From positions 1-62,000 of the forward strand of contig JAQGDQ010000165.1 of assembly GCA_030141605.1 (NCBI GenBank): a DNA stretch of 62,000 bases. Direction: 5' to 3'. The notes beneath the pieces were generated by a model. That model worked only from the letters and a program-made list of their open reading frames with translations. It had not been told where the DNA came from and ran no database searches. Position numbers and translations under genes: made by a program. Positions 11,790 to 21,481 of this stretch are shown piece after piece. This DNA is from Tubiluchus corallicola. Lineage: Eukaryota > Priapulida > Priapulimorpha > Priapulimorphida > Tubiluchidae. How positions within the stretch are numbered: the first letter of the stretch is position 1; each line of letters begins with the position of its first letter.

Positions 11790-12271
11790 CATAATCATAT
11801 TTGTTAGTGCCAAAATACATACAATACAAGCAAAAACAAGACATCATACAATTTCAATTTTGGAATATAGCGACACTGCAGGCAAACAAAACAATTACTC
11901 ACAAAACAAAATTAATGTTATAAAATCGCTCCTGTTAGTTATTTTAGTTATTTAAATCAAGAGTTTAATGATTAGTATTTAAAATAAATTGTCACACATT
12001 TGGCCTCACTTTCAATGATATGATCACGGCATGGTATATTCATCATGTCTAGAAAACGCTTTTTCAATAAATGCCTTAAATACTTCTATATCATTACTTC
12101 TCATTAAGAATAAAAATTTATCAGCATCGCTCATAAGGAAAAATTCTGGTATAATTCCATTGATGTGATTATATAATTTTCCTCTAAGATCATTGTAATA
12201 TGGGCATTTTATAACAAAGTGTAATTCGTCTTCGATTTCATTCCTTAAACAATATGTGCATGAATAATATT
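11790..12271 (-). mobile_element. LINE 3' end fragment in intron
   Basis: Closely parallels 18860-19395, including GCCAAAATACATACAATACAAG, the GTCTAGAAAACGCTTTTTCAATAAATGCC region and TTATAACAAAGTGTAATTCGTCTTCGATTTCATT. On the - strand the last phrase encodes the E-D-E-L-H-F zinc-knuckle of a LINE ORF end. It lies antisense in the first intron of cytokine-like gene A. Confidence 0.55.
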
Positions 12272-12599
12272 AGAAGGAAGGGCTCTACAAAACTGAAACC
12301 TACATCAGTTTTAGGCTGTGATAGCTACAAGTTTGTGGCATTAGCGGTTTTTAAGTTTTGGCTACAAATTTTTTGCATATTAAAAAAATAAATGGCTGAA
12401 CAATGTCAGCTAATTGTCAGCTGAAAAACAACGGCATTGATGTATAAATCACTCAAAATATGGCAGCAAAACGATAAAGAAATCAATCAGTTTGTGACGT
12501 ATTAGGTAAAAATGACACAGCTAAAAATACATATCATAATTATTTTAATTGCTTTCTTATTAGTGAAGTTATCTGTATCAAAGCAATACATGTACCATT

Positions 12600-12760
12600 T
12601 TCTCCTACTTTTTGATTTGTGCCGTTTTTTCTTGTGCCAGTTTTTCCAACTTTTCCATTTGTGCCATTTTTCCTATGTCATTTTTACTTACTTTTCCATT
12701 TGTGCCATTTTTCCTGTGCCATTTTTGCCTGTGCAGTTTTTACCTACATTTGTTTATGTC
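12600..12760 (+). repeat. Imperfect TTTGTGCCATTTTTCC repeat
   Basis: The phrase CATTTGTGCCATTTTTCCT recurs with changes 5-6 times. The Phe/Cys-rich ORF at 12512-12781 is mostly this repeat and is unlikely to be a gene. Confidence 0.55.
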
Positions 12761-12792
12761 ATGATCTTCACCATAGCATAGATAATTAGGCA

Positions 12793-12987
12793 TTGAAAAA
12801 GATTTGTTACCAAGAAGAAGAGGGACTCAATCTTCTGGATTACAGTATCTGCAATTCTTTTAAAGAGAAAGAGTACAACGGCCACGCAGAGCTGTTTGAT
12901 GCAAATGAACTAAAGAGAAGAGCTGTTGATAGGGTGGGATCAAAATTAATACCCCTTAAAGAATTGAAAAACTGTGTCAGCTATTGA
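12793..12987 (+). pseudogene. Unidentified ORF remnant in intron of gene A
   Basis: 64-codon open stretch with coding-like composition (QEEEGLNLL, AELFDANELKRRAVDR, LIPLKEL) ending at TGA. It has no splice sites or poly(A) signal and sits in the presumed 5' UTR intron. I do not recognise the family. It may be the relic of a transposon protein or a retrocopied exon, because the following 100 bases contain further short open pieces. Confidence 0.2.
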
Positions 12988-13334
12988 TGAAAACGCCTTA
13001 GCCAAATTTGCAATGAAAAGGATAAACGCATAGAGCATTTGCTTTTAATTGTAACAATAGTGATTAGGGACAAAAAATTTTCAGCATTTTCATTTCCGAC
13101 ATATTCACTTAAAACTTCTGTATTTTTGGATAAATTTATGGGAATGACTTAAGATTTTTTATGTCTATACTTAATGTCTGTAATATCAATGTGGCAATTT
13201 TCAAGCAATTCTATTGTTTTGATCTTATAATATCGTGATGAAAACTTCGGTACATTTTTTCTATACCACCCGGTGCATTTTTGCTAAAACCACAAATAAT
13301 TCTTTTTGCCATTAAACTTTATAGAATCTGAACA

Positions 13335-15002
13335 ATGAAATCGTCTGTGACTGCAATGTTGCTGGCTATGCTGGTCTGTACACTGTTTTCGCTAACCAGC
13401 GGTCAAGCTGTGGGTTTCAGAAGTGCTTCAAGAAGCAGCTCTGTGGGTAATAGAGTCTGCTGTGTGCGGTTGAGCGATCTACTTGGAAACAACGGACAAC
13501 TGAAATCCCCCGACAAGATCATCAGTCCGTCAAAAACATGCATCGAACTGCAACCCTCACAAAAGTAAGTTCTTGCTAGATTACGCAAACGCGCAATGCG
13601 GTCCAAAAATTGTTCAGGTGCGACTTCGGTGTAGAATCAAAAATGACAGGGTGAGGCATAAGGGCGATCCTGCATGGGTGCCTTGTTATAGATTAATCCG
13701 CAAAAAGTAGTCTCATTAAAACAGCTAGCTAGTAGGCGGAGAATAATTACAAAAAGTGACGTCACAGTGGGTCATGGGTCACCACATTGTGGAATAACAC
13801 TGTCTGTAGATTAAATACTCTATATCACTAGAGTAAAATTATATTCTTCGAAGCATACTTGTTTGTTCTAGACGAAAATTAAAACCTAAAAAATATAAAA
13901 GTATTGAAACTATCTCTTAGAAATTACCTTTTTGCTACAACTGTGAGGTTGTGAGGCCGACGAAGCCATCCCGCGACTTCAAACTGGTACAGAAAGAGGT
14001 ACATCATTACGTATAGCCCCTCAAGTTGGTACAAAAAAAGATGTACGACATTGGGTAGAGCCCTCAAGTTCGTACAGAAAAAGAGGTACGTCTTTGCGTA
14101 GAGGCCCTCACCTTGGTACAGAAAGAGAGGTACGTATTTGCGTATGACCCCTCAAGTTGGCACAGAAAGAGAGGTACGCCACTGCGTGAAGCCCTCAAGT
14201 TGTTACAGAAAGACAGGAACGTCTTTGCGTAGAGCCCTCAAGTTGGTACAGAAAGAGAGGTACATCTTTGCGTATAGCTCCTCAAATTGATACAGAAAGA
14301 GAGATGCGTCTTTGCGTAGAGCATTTGTAGGTCGGTAAAACTCTTCTGCTGTTATTTTAGTCACTCATTTTACATGATTTGCTTGTTAATTAACAAACCC
14401 AGTCCAATCTTAAACTGTAGGTCAAAACAATTTACTTTTTAAAATATTGAAAGGAAACATACTATTTTTTCAAATACGACTTACGTGAAAGAATTATTAC
14501 TCCACAAACATAATTTTGCATTCACGCCACTAGTTCTTCGCTGTCACATGCATTTCACCATTCGCTAGTTAGACGAGCACTAGGGCCTGCATTTTGGAAA
14601 CGCATTGCACATTTAGCCATTTTAGCCGTAATTTCCAACCAAGCTTTGAAAAGCAGCTCTGAATAAGATGCATAAAATTATCATTACGATCTCTATCTAT
14701 TAATTTTGCAGAGCAGCGATTGATTCATACGGAAATCGTCAACCGGCGAGTAGAGGAATAAATGACAATCGAGCTGCTCTAGTGCTGCCAGGCTGCCCGG
14801 CATGGAACTTCTTGTATAATATAAATCAGCCGATTTGTGCACTTTCTTGCAACGGTCACAACGTTGTCATTTTCCCTGGACAAAATCTCTTCGTAAGAAA
14901 ATGTCAGACGTAAGTTCATATACCAATGATTGTATTTGTGAAATGTGAAATGCTTATACATTGCCAAAGCATCATTCTCTCCCTCCCTCTTTCTTCCCTC
15001 TT

Positions 15003-15057
<55 letters not shown>

Positions 15058-15506
15058 GTCTCTCTCTCTCTCTCCCCTCTCGCTCTCTCTTGCTCTCTCT
15101 CTCTCTGTCTCTTTTTTCATTCATGCATTTTCTCTCTCTCGCTCCCTGTTCTCCCTCTCCATGTCCTTCTACTGCAGTTTGCAGCATAATTGTTGTCTAA
15201 TTAGCAACAACGACGACGACGACAACAACAACGAAGACGACAGCAGCAGCAACGGTGATGACGATGACGACATTAACAGCAACTACACCAACAACAATAA
15301 TAAAAATTATCCCTTATTGTTATAAAATCATTGTAAAGAAATTATACTATTTCAGTCCTGGTGCAAACTGTGTTTATACGAAGCATTGCCACGGTCAGTG
15401 CACTCAGTTCGTCGGAGAAATACTTCTGAATGGTTTCGATCTCTCCACAAATCAATTTGGTCAATATGGATTCAAATATCCCAGATTCTGCTACTGCAAA
15501 ATCTGA
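13335..15506 (+). CDS. Secreted 12-Cys Spatzle-like cystine-knot protein A
   Basis: Three coding exons: 13335-13564, 14712-14909 and 15356-15506 (TGA). Both introns are phase 2 with consensus donors (AAAA|GTAAGT, AGAC|GTAAGT) and acceptors (TTTTGCAG, TATTTCAG). Product 192 aa. Residues 1-24 form a signal peptide (hydrophobic MLLAMLVCTLFSL). The mature part has 12 Cys: a VCCV pair, KTC, then in exon 2 PGCPAW, QPIC, LSC and a VVIFPGQNLFVRKC strand, then in exon 3 ANC, KHC, GQC and the terminal FKYPRFCYCKI. The ending C-x-Q, then F-x-x-P-x-x-C-x-C-x, and the upstream 'Q-x-v-x-x-x-C...C' spacing resemble Spatzle-type cystine-knot ligands of Toll receptors; the N-terminal VCCV module does not. Its paralogue lies 6 kb downstream. 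Another cystine-knot or IL-17-like cytokine is possible. Gene structure is firm; family is inference. Confidence 0.65.
13977..14324 (+). repeat. 43-bp minisatellite, about 8 copies, in intron 2 of gene A
   Basis: The unit reads CCTCAAGTTGGTACAGAAAG then AGAGGTACGTCTTTGCGTAGAGC and repeats about eight times with scattered substitutions between coding exons 1 and 2. Reading it does not give a consistent open frame. Confidence 0.8.
14325..14625 (-). mobile_element. TTAA MITE family A, partial
   Basis: Begins GGTCGGTAAAACTCTTCTGCTG as at 10302, and continues with TTACATGATTTGCTTGTTAA and the ATTTCACCATTCGCTAGTTAGACGAGCACTAG segment. The last matches, in reverse, the copies at 17580-18201 and 38020-38603. 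It lies in intron 2 of gene A. Confidence 0.55.
14988..15180 (+). repeat. (CT)n microsatellite
   Basis: Long, slightly interrupted CTCTCT run in intron 3 of gene A. The Ser/Leu-rich ORFs on + and the Arg/Glu-rich ORFs on - come from it. Confidence 0.9.
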
Positions 15507-15766
15507 ACTTCTCAGCTGTTACCTAGCAACAATATCAAAAAGGAAAAACGGTTTATTCTTTATCACAATATTGAAGAAACAATGTCATCTTGAGATTTTA
15601 GATTAAAAAACACTAACGTTATGCAAAACATACTAACTTAAGGAGACACGTGTATTTTCGTTGTTTTGGAATAGGGTAAACGATAATGGCAGTCTAATAA
15701 TGACAGTGTAATAACATATAAAAGTTAGTAGTAACAACACTATAGTATATAACATGGTATAGATAA

Positions 15767-15772
15767 ATAAAG
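15767..15772 (+). terminator. Poly(A) signal of gene A
   Basis: AATAAA 261 bases after the TGA of gene A, followed by an AT/T-rich stretch. Confidence 0.5.
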
Positions 15773-15789
15773 TTGATTAAAATTGCTCT

Positions 15790-16440
15790 CTGTAGCTTTT
15801 GTTTTTATTGTAAAAGACGGTGATTTCTCTAACGATTATCAATGCGAATTTAAATGCAATATAAACTCTGCATTTTCACTTAGCATTTGTTATTATAATC
15901 ACCACATTGTATAAACAGAACATTGTATAAAACTAACTTTAAATTTGTTTAATAAACTTACTTCATTTGCTGTGCGCAATTCATTTACTTTGATATAAAA
16001 TGTCGAGTTTGTGTTTTTTCACGTGAATATCATATTACAGAAGTGTATTTGTTTAATTTTACCATGGACACGGTGGTTAGTCAACCACTCGGCTCATGAG
16101 CACTTCACTAAAAACTGACTGGCCAACAGACTGACCACCAACAATCAACCAATAAATCAATTAACAGCAAACAAAACCTACCAGCTAATCAACCAACCGA
16201 CTAACGAATCAACCAACCAACCAAATAAACCAACCACCTAGCAATCCTGCAGCCAGCTAAGCTACCCACCACCAATCAACTATCCAACCCACAATCAAAC
16301 AATCAGCCAGCCTCAGCCGACTAACCAGTATACCAACCGATTGCAATAACAATAGTGAACATGTAATCTTCGTTACGTATTTGACCCACCATGAAGGCCA
16401 CACGATTCAAGCAGTGGACCAAACCATTCCCCAAGGGGGG
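15790..16440. other. No gene; CAAC-rich imperfect repeat
   Basis: 16130-16345 is a degenerate repeat of ACCAACCAAC / CAATCAACC type. Nothing coding was seen. Confidence 0.5.
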
Positions 16441-16555
16441 GGGGAGCCCGAAGTCGATGTGTGCTTTTCACAAAGCTTATTGTTTTTAATGTAATCAAAA
16501 TTGCAAGAGTAAGTTTAATTTGTAATTGCAGTAATTTTGTTCTTAAAGGGGAACA

Positions 16556-16657
16556 GTTTCAGTTAACGCAATTAGTCGGACTTGGGTTTGTAACATTTTT
16601 AACTGTACTGCTGCAGAAGTTACAAACCCAATTCTCACTAATTGCGTTAACTGAAAC
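16556..16657. repeat. 39-bp inverted repeat (hairpin) inside LINE
   Basis: GTTTCAGTTAACGCAATTAG at 16556 reappears reversed as CTAATTGCGTTAACTGAAAC ending at 16657. Arms of 39 bases (about 35 match) flank a 24-base loop. The right arm encodes part of the LINE endonuclease start (IALTETWL); the left arm is an inverted duplicate of it. Confidence 0.7.
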
Positions 16658-17579
16658 TTGATTAAATGAAGATACAGAATAAGTGTTTAATATACTCGCA
16701 AATGCTCTGGTAAACAGAACTGGAAAAACATAATTAGTAATAATAGTATCAAGAAACTCAGCCGTGACTTGATGGGAAGAGTGATTTAATAAGTTCAAAT
16801 TGTAGTCCCCTAACAAAAATAACTGCTTATTTTGTTTATTTATTATTGATAGTCTAGTAGTCAACTGTTCAGTAGGTAAATGTCTGTGGATTTTGCCCGG
16901 CTGGTCTGTAGATCACGCCGACTACTATGTTTTTGCCTTTAACTATATGAATATCAATAAAATTAAAGTACTTTCAAGGTCAGAATTGCTTGATGTTAAA
17001 GCGTTTCTCACTACATCACCGGTGTGTCTCATTTAATGAACAGCCCTACACGCCCGCGTTTTTATTGCATCAGCATAGAGCTGATAATTTCTTACTAGAT
17101 GTCATCGATCACTTACCAATATTATTAATTATTGATTTAAACATAGCAATATGTCAAACTAATAATATCGAAAAAGTAAAATACAATAACCATGTAAAAA
17201 ATAAATTAATAAGTGATACAGAATCAATTAACTGGGAGCAATTATGTAGTGTTTCAGATCCTGAAAAAGCTTACAATCTATTTTTAGACAAATTTAATGA
17301 AGCGTACTTTAAAAATATAAAAGCTACTGATGCTTCCAAGAAAAAGAAAACTAATATCATTAGCCAGTACATTCAGGCGCAAAAATGAAATGTACAATTC
17401 ATTAAACAAAAAAAACCTCAGACGCATCTGAAACTGACTATAAACAATACCGCAATAAACTAAATAACATTATTAAAAGTGCTAAATCCACTTATTATCA
17501 AAATAAGTTAAATAATGTTAAAGCAAACATGGGGAATTATGAAGCAAATAATGCATTCTAGGAATTCATGTTAACTGCA
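16600..17579 (+). mobile_element. LINE endonuclease-to-RT fragment with internal inversion
   Basis: The + strand at 16608-16678 reads FSLIALTETWLNEDT, the first motif of LINE apurinic endonuclease domains. From 16985 back to 16680 the - strand gives GKNIVVGVIYRPAG and LLGDYNLNLLNHSSHQ, the next endonuclease motifs, so this piece is inverted. The + strand then resumes at 16990 with the post-endonuclease DHLPI motif, and ends in decayed YRNKLNNIIKSAKSTYYQNK text (17445-17510). The order of motifs shows a roughly 300-bp internal inversion in a dead copy. A MITE follows immediately at 17580. Confidence 0.65.
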
Positions 17580-18201
17580 TTAAAGGAAGACAGGGTGATT
17601 TTTCGTATACTGCCCCATTTTCAAATCCGGTAACAAGTATAGATTTTAACACAATTAATACAGCAAAAGCGCTTCTGATAATTAGATAATAGACTAAAAA
17701 CTTAATTAACGGCGGGCGAGCCCAACTATTGATGACGTCACAAACTAACATCATTTTCGACAACAAAAATATTCCACGCGTGTCGCACGTGTTTGCAAAA
17801 GCGAAAATTGAAGACAGCGCTACTGTAAGATATTCAGTGTGTTGTACTAAAACTAAGCAAGTTTTTTAAGTTAAAAATTCAAATTTTAAATTTACCGCTG
17901 TGCTCACGCATGAGCTATCGAACGTGTGCAGTTCGTCACAAACTAACACATCTGAACTCAGAGGTACAGCACCTGTTTTCGGGAAATGCGTTCCTGAAAT
18001 GCAGGCGCTAGTGCCCGTCTAACTGACGAATGGCGAAATGCAACTAACAGCTAAGAACTAGAAGCGCTAACGCAAAATTGTTTTTGTTTTAACAATTCTT
18101 TCACAAAGTTATTTTGAAAAAATAGTAAAATTTCCTTTCAATATTTTAAAGAGTAGATTGTTTTGAGCTACAGTTTAAGACTGGGTCCAGTTTTGCTTTA
18201 A
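17580..18201 (+). mobile_element. TTAA-flanked MITE, family A (full copy)
   Basis: Starts TTAAAGGAAGACAGGGTGAT and ends CCAGTTTTGCTTTAA, with TTAA at both edges. No coding capacity. Related copies or fragments are at 10290, 14325, 38020, 54045 and 61395 (several inverted). It contains a TGACGTCA palindrome at about 17732. Confidence 0.6.
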
Positions 18202-18524
18202 ATCAATCCAAATCAAGGATTCCCACTAAACGTTCAGAACACGTTTGTTTCGATTATTTTACAATTCACTCTGTTTTGTATTTATTAGCCAAGTTCATTT
18301 TAATGTGGCATCCGATAATTTATGATTTTTTTCAAATTATTTTATGGCATGAAAGCTGTTTATGCTTACTGTTTTATATGCATTCATCATACATGTACAC
18401 ACGACTGGTGAGATTAAGTTCAATTTCTAATTTTAGTAATTCTATTCCTAATGTAAAAGCATTAAGAATACATTACAATAGCTAACAGTACTTTTAATCG
18501 TGTGCCTATTAAACTTATATATAT
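18202..18524. other. No gene recognised
   Basis: AT-rich, no repeat or exon identified. Confidence 0.3.
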
Positions 18525-18746
18525 AGTTTGTAATGTAAATGCTTGTAGCAGGACCGGAAATCAGCTAACTATCAAGAATAGGTTCCTGTAAAATCAGGCA
18601 ATGAACTGACAAAATTAATGTCTCTTATCTACATTTTGATTGATTAAAACTGCGCAAAGGTAGTTTTGCTAACATTCACCCTAACATTTGAAAGGGGAGG
18701 AAAGGGAATTTTAAAGTACGTCCCTGTAAACTTTCCATGCGAAGTT
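18525..18746 (+). repeat. 222-bp repeat copy 1 (family B 5' part)
   Basis: Nearly identical, same length and same orientation as 23388-23609 (start AGTTTGTAATGTAAATGCTTG, end TTTCCATGCGAAGTT). Few substitutions imply a recent copy event. Copy 1 lies before and copy 2 within cytokine-like gene B. Confidence 0.85.
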
Positions 18747-18859
18747 TGAATAGTTTGAACAGAGTGAACAGAAGATGACGTATCTACTTTCTGAAGGAAT
18801 TTTATGTAGGTTTTGCCTGTTACTCAATCAGCGTTTGATTAATTGTCCATTGTTTTTAT

Positions 18860-19395
18860 ATTTATAGTTATATATTTATTAATGCCAAAAATACACACAA
18901 TACAAGAAAAACAAGACATACATACAATTTCAATTTTGAAATATAATAGCACTATATTTCAAGCAAAACAATTACTGATAAAACAAATATTATCAAATCT
19001 TCCTGTTAGTTATTTTAGTTATCTTAAATGAAAAGTCTAATGATCAGTGTTTAAAATAAATTGTCATTCATCTGGCCTCATTTTCAATTATATGATAATT
19101 ACATAGTATTGATCATAGTATTTTCATCGTGTCTTAAAAACGCTTTTTCAGCATGATTAATAAATGCCTTAATTATTTCTAAATTATTATTTCCCATCAA
19201 GATTAAAGATTTCCCAGCAGCGCCCATAAGGAAAAATTCTAGTTTAGTTACATTGATGTGATTATATAATTTTCTAAGATCATTGTTATACGGACATTTT
19301 ATAACAAAGTGTAATTCATCTTCGATTTCATTTCGATTCTCAGCTGGGATTTTTCTAGGTTTAACGTACCTCTCTCTTTCAATATACAAAGTATG
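18860..19395 (-). mobile_element. LINE 3' end
   Basis: The - strand ORF 19389-19099 carries NEIEDELHFVIKCPYNNDLR, the zinc-knuckle-like E-D-E-L-H-F-x(3)-C-P-Y motif that closes many LINE ORF2 proteins, then about 55 residues to a stop. Further 3' (down to 18860) is its untranslated tail, shared with 11790-12271. Confidence 0.65.
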
Positions 19396-20150
19396 AGAGC
19401 TGATTCTCAGTAATTTTCAGTAAATTTGTAAATTTTGTTATATAAGTTTTTGTTATTTTGTCATATAATCTGAGATATATCAATGTACTTATGATTGCAA
19501 TGTTTCTCATCAAATAAAAATATTGTTTAAACTAATATGAAAATACACTATTAATCAAAAGAGAACTTTTATGCAATCACATTATTTTTTTATCATTACT
19601 TTTCTAAACCGAAGCTTATAGAGATAAAACAGCCATTTTGTGCTTTAATCATGAATATTTATGGCGTGCATTTATGGGTGCAAATTTTAGCTTTAATAGC
19701 TTCAAAACAGCTTGTAACAAATCCATATATGGCAAGTGCTTTTAAAGTTCCAAAAACAGACTGTTCTTATTGGATAACGAAGCGAATCTCTCATAGTGTT
19801 AAAATCGGATTTTGCGTATTTAAGTTTTGTACTTGAAAAGTCTTTTTAGAATATCTTTTTAAGTTATAGTCGATGAGATATGTAAGTGTCTTTTGTTTTA
19901 TTCGTGTATCAATTGTCAGAAGACGTGCCTAATTTGCCCCGGGGAAGACGATGTTGACAACTTTCCTAAGCCAGTTTTAGGGAGATTGTCAACAGGCAGA
20001 GACATTCCCTATTGTTTCAACCAACCATTACAATAGCTTGTTTACCTCGTCTGGAGGTGCCCTTGCCGGACCTGCCCAGATGTTCCTACCCTCTACGTGA
20101 TCGTCTGCACGTCAATTCTGCTAATCACGTGTTTAATTTCTTTTGTTCTA
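19396..20150. other. No gene recognised; upstream region of gene B
   Basis: AT-rich sequence then a less AT-rich block (19925-20120) before the TATA box of gene B. A promoter-proximal control region is plausible, but I could not assign specific factor sites. Confidence 0.25.
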
Positions 20151-20157
20151 CCATGCA

Positions 20158-20165
20158 TATATAAA
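20158..20165 (+). promoter_or_regulatory. TATA box of cytokine-like gene B
   Basis: TATATAAA about 30 bases before the presumed start of an untranslated exon with donor GTTCG|GTAAGT at 20314/20315. Confidence 0.45.
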
Positions 20166-20189
20166 CAACTGTGAGAGCATTTTTCCAAA

Positions 20190-20314
20190 GTTTTCAACAT
20201 ATCGTATGTCTATAAGCGAACGACGAGTTATAAAATCAGAAGTTGAAGAGTAAATCTTGTTACGATTTGACACTTTTAAAGAGTTTGTTGTGTTTGCTGC
20301 CATTGTGAAGTTCG
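20190..20314 (+). other. Predicted 5' untranslated exon, gene B
   Basis: Bounded by the TATA box and a consensus GTAAGT donor. The intron would be 20315-21471, ending at ACTTTACAG exactly 10 bases before the ATG, as in gene A. The start is approximate. Confidence 0.4.
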
Positions 20315-21481
20315 GTAAGTTACAAGTTACTCTGTAAATTTTTCACTTAGAATTTTGTTAAAAAGCTGAATTTTCGTTGAATTTTAGTTTTATTAATTTA
20401 ATTTACTTTAACAATTTATGTATATATACGTTTTGCTTCAATTTCCAATTTGTAATGTGGAGGGACCTCAAGACAAGTTTCAGGAAACAGCGCACTTATT
20501 GTTTGGTATCAAGTGTCATACAATCCCATTATAACTCGACATAACCATTGAAAACAAAGCGTAATTTTGTGATTTACATGTGACAAAATAATACGTTATG
20601 TTCATCACTGTTGATAATATAAATCGTAGGTCTAAACGAATGGCAGTAGTTATCGCATATTCCAACAGAATGTTAAATAGAAATATTAATAACATAATCT
20701 AATATTTTAGACTTTACGTAATCGGTTACGAATACAAAGATATATGCTAAGCTGCTGCTTCTATGGATGTTCAATTAATGATTTATCAAAGAATTATTTA
20801 CTGAATTTCAAAAGCACTGAGACGAATCATAAGCTAGCCCAGAAATTCTCATTCCAGCGTGACATTATGTATTGCTGATACATATCCTCTATATTACTTT
20901 TCCATAAGCGAATTTTAAAACTCTATTCACACATAAATTTATCTGTTAATCGAGTTCTTTGCTCACTGGCTGTGTTAAATAACAATACTAGTATAAGAAC
21001 GTATATGTATATTCTATGCAGAAACCGTATTAGAGCACTCTTGGACCACTATACTTATGGTTATAGACTTGTTGACATAATAGCGTGCATTCTGTTCTTG
21101 ACTTTGCATGATGAATATGTAATTGAAATGATATTAATGAAATGTTGTATTCGCTACTGACAACATAAAGTTTATACCAATGTACATAAAACTACTTACC
21201 CTATTGTATTACATCTAATGTAGCATTATGTGTGAATAAAGATGATTATATTAACTTGTGTATATATATGCTGTGTGCTGTGGTCATATTTATCTAGTTT
21301 TTTATTGCTGTTGTAGATTCGACTTCTAGAAAACTTTTTGCAAGAACGATTTAACTTACTGCAGAAAGACCGTTTCCTGCAGGACTAACTACTACGAAGT
21401 TACTCTAAATTACATGAGACACCCGCATCAAGAGTAATAGTTTTAATAATTTTTTCTATTAAACTTTACAGAATTTACATA

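Noticed and set aside
14779-15325. Ser/Leu-rich and Arg/Glu-rich ORFs
   Set aside because: Produced by the (CT)n repeat inside intron 3 of gene A.
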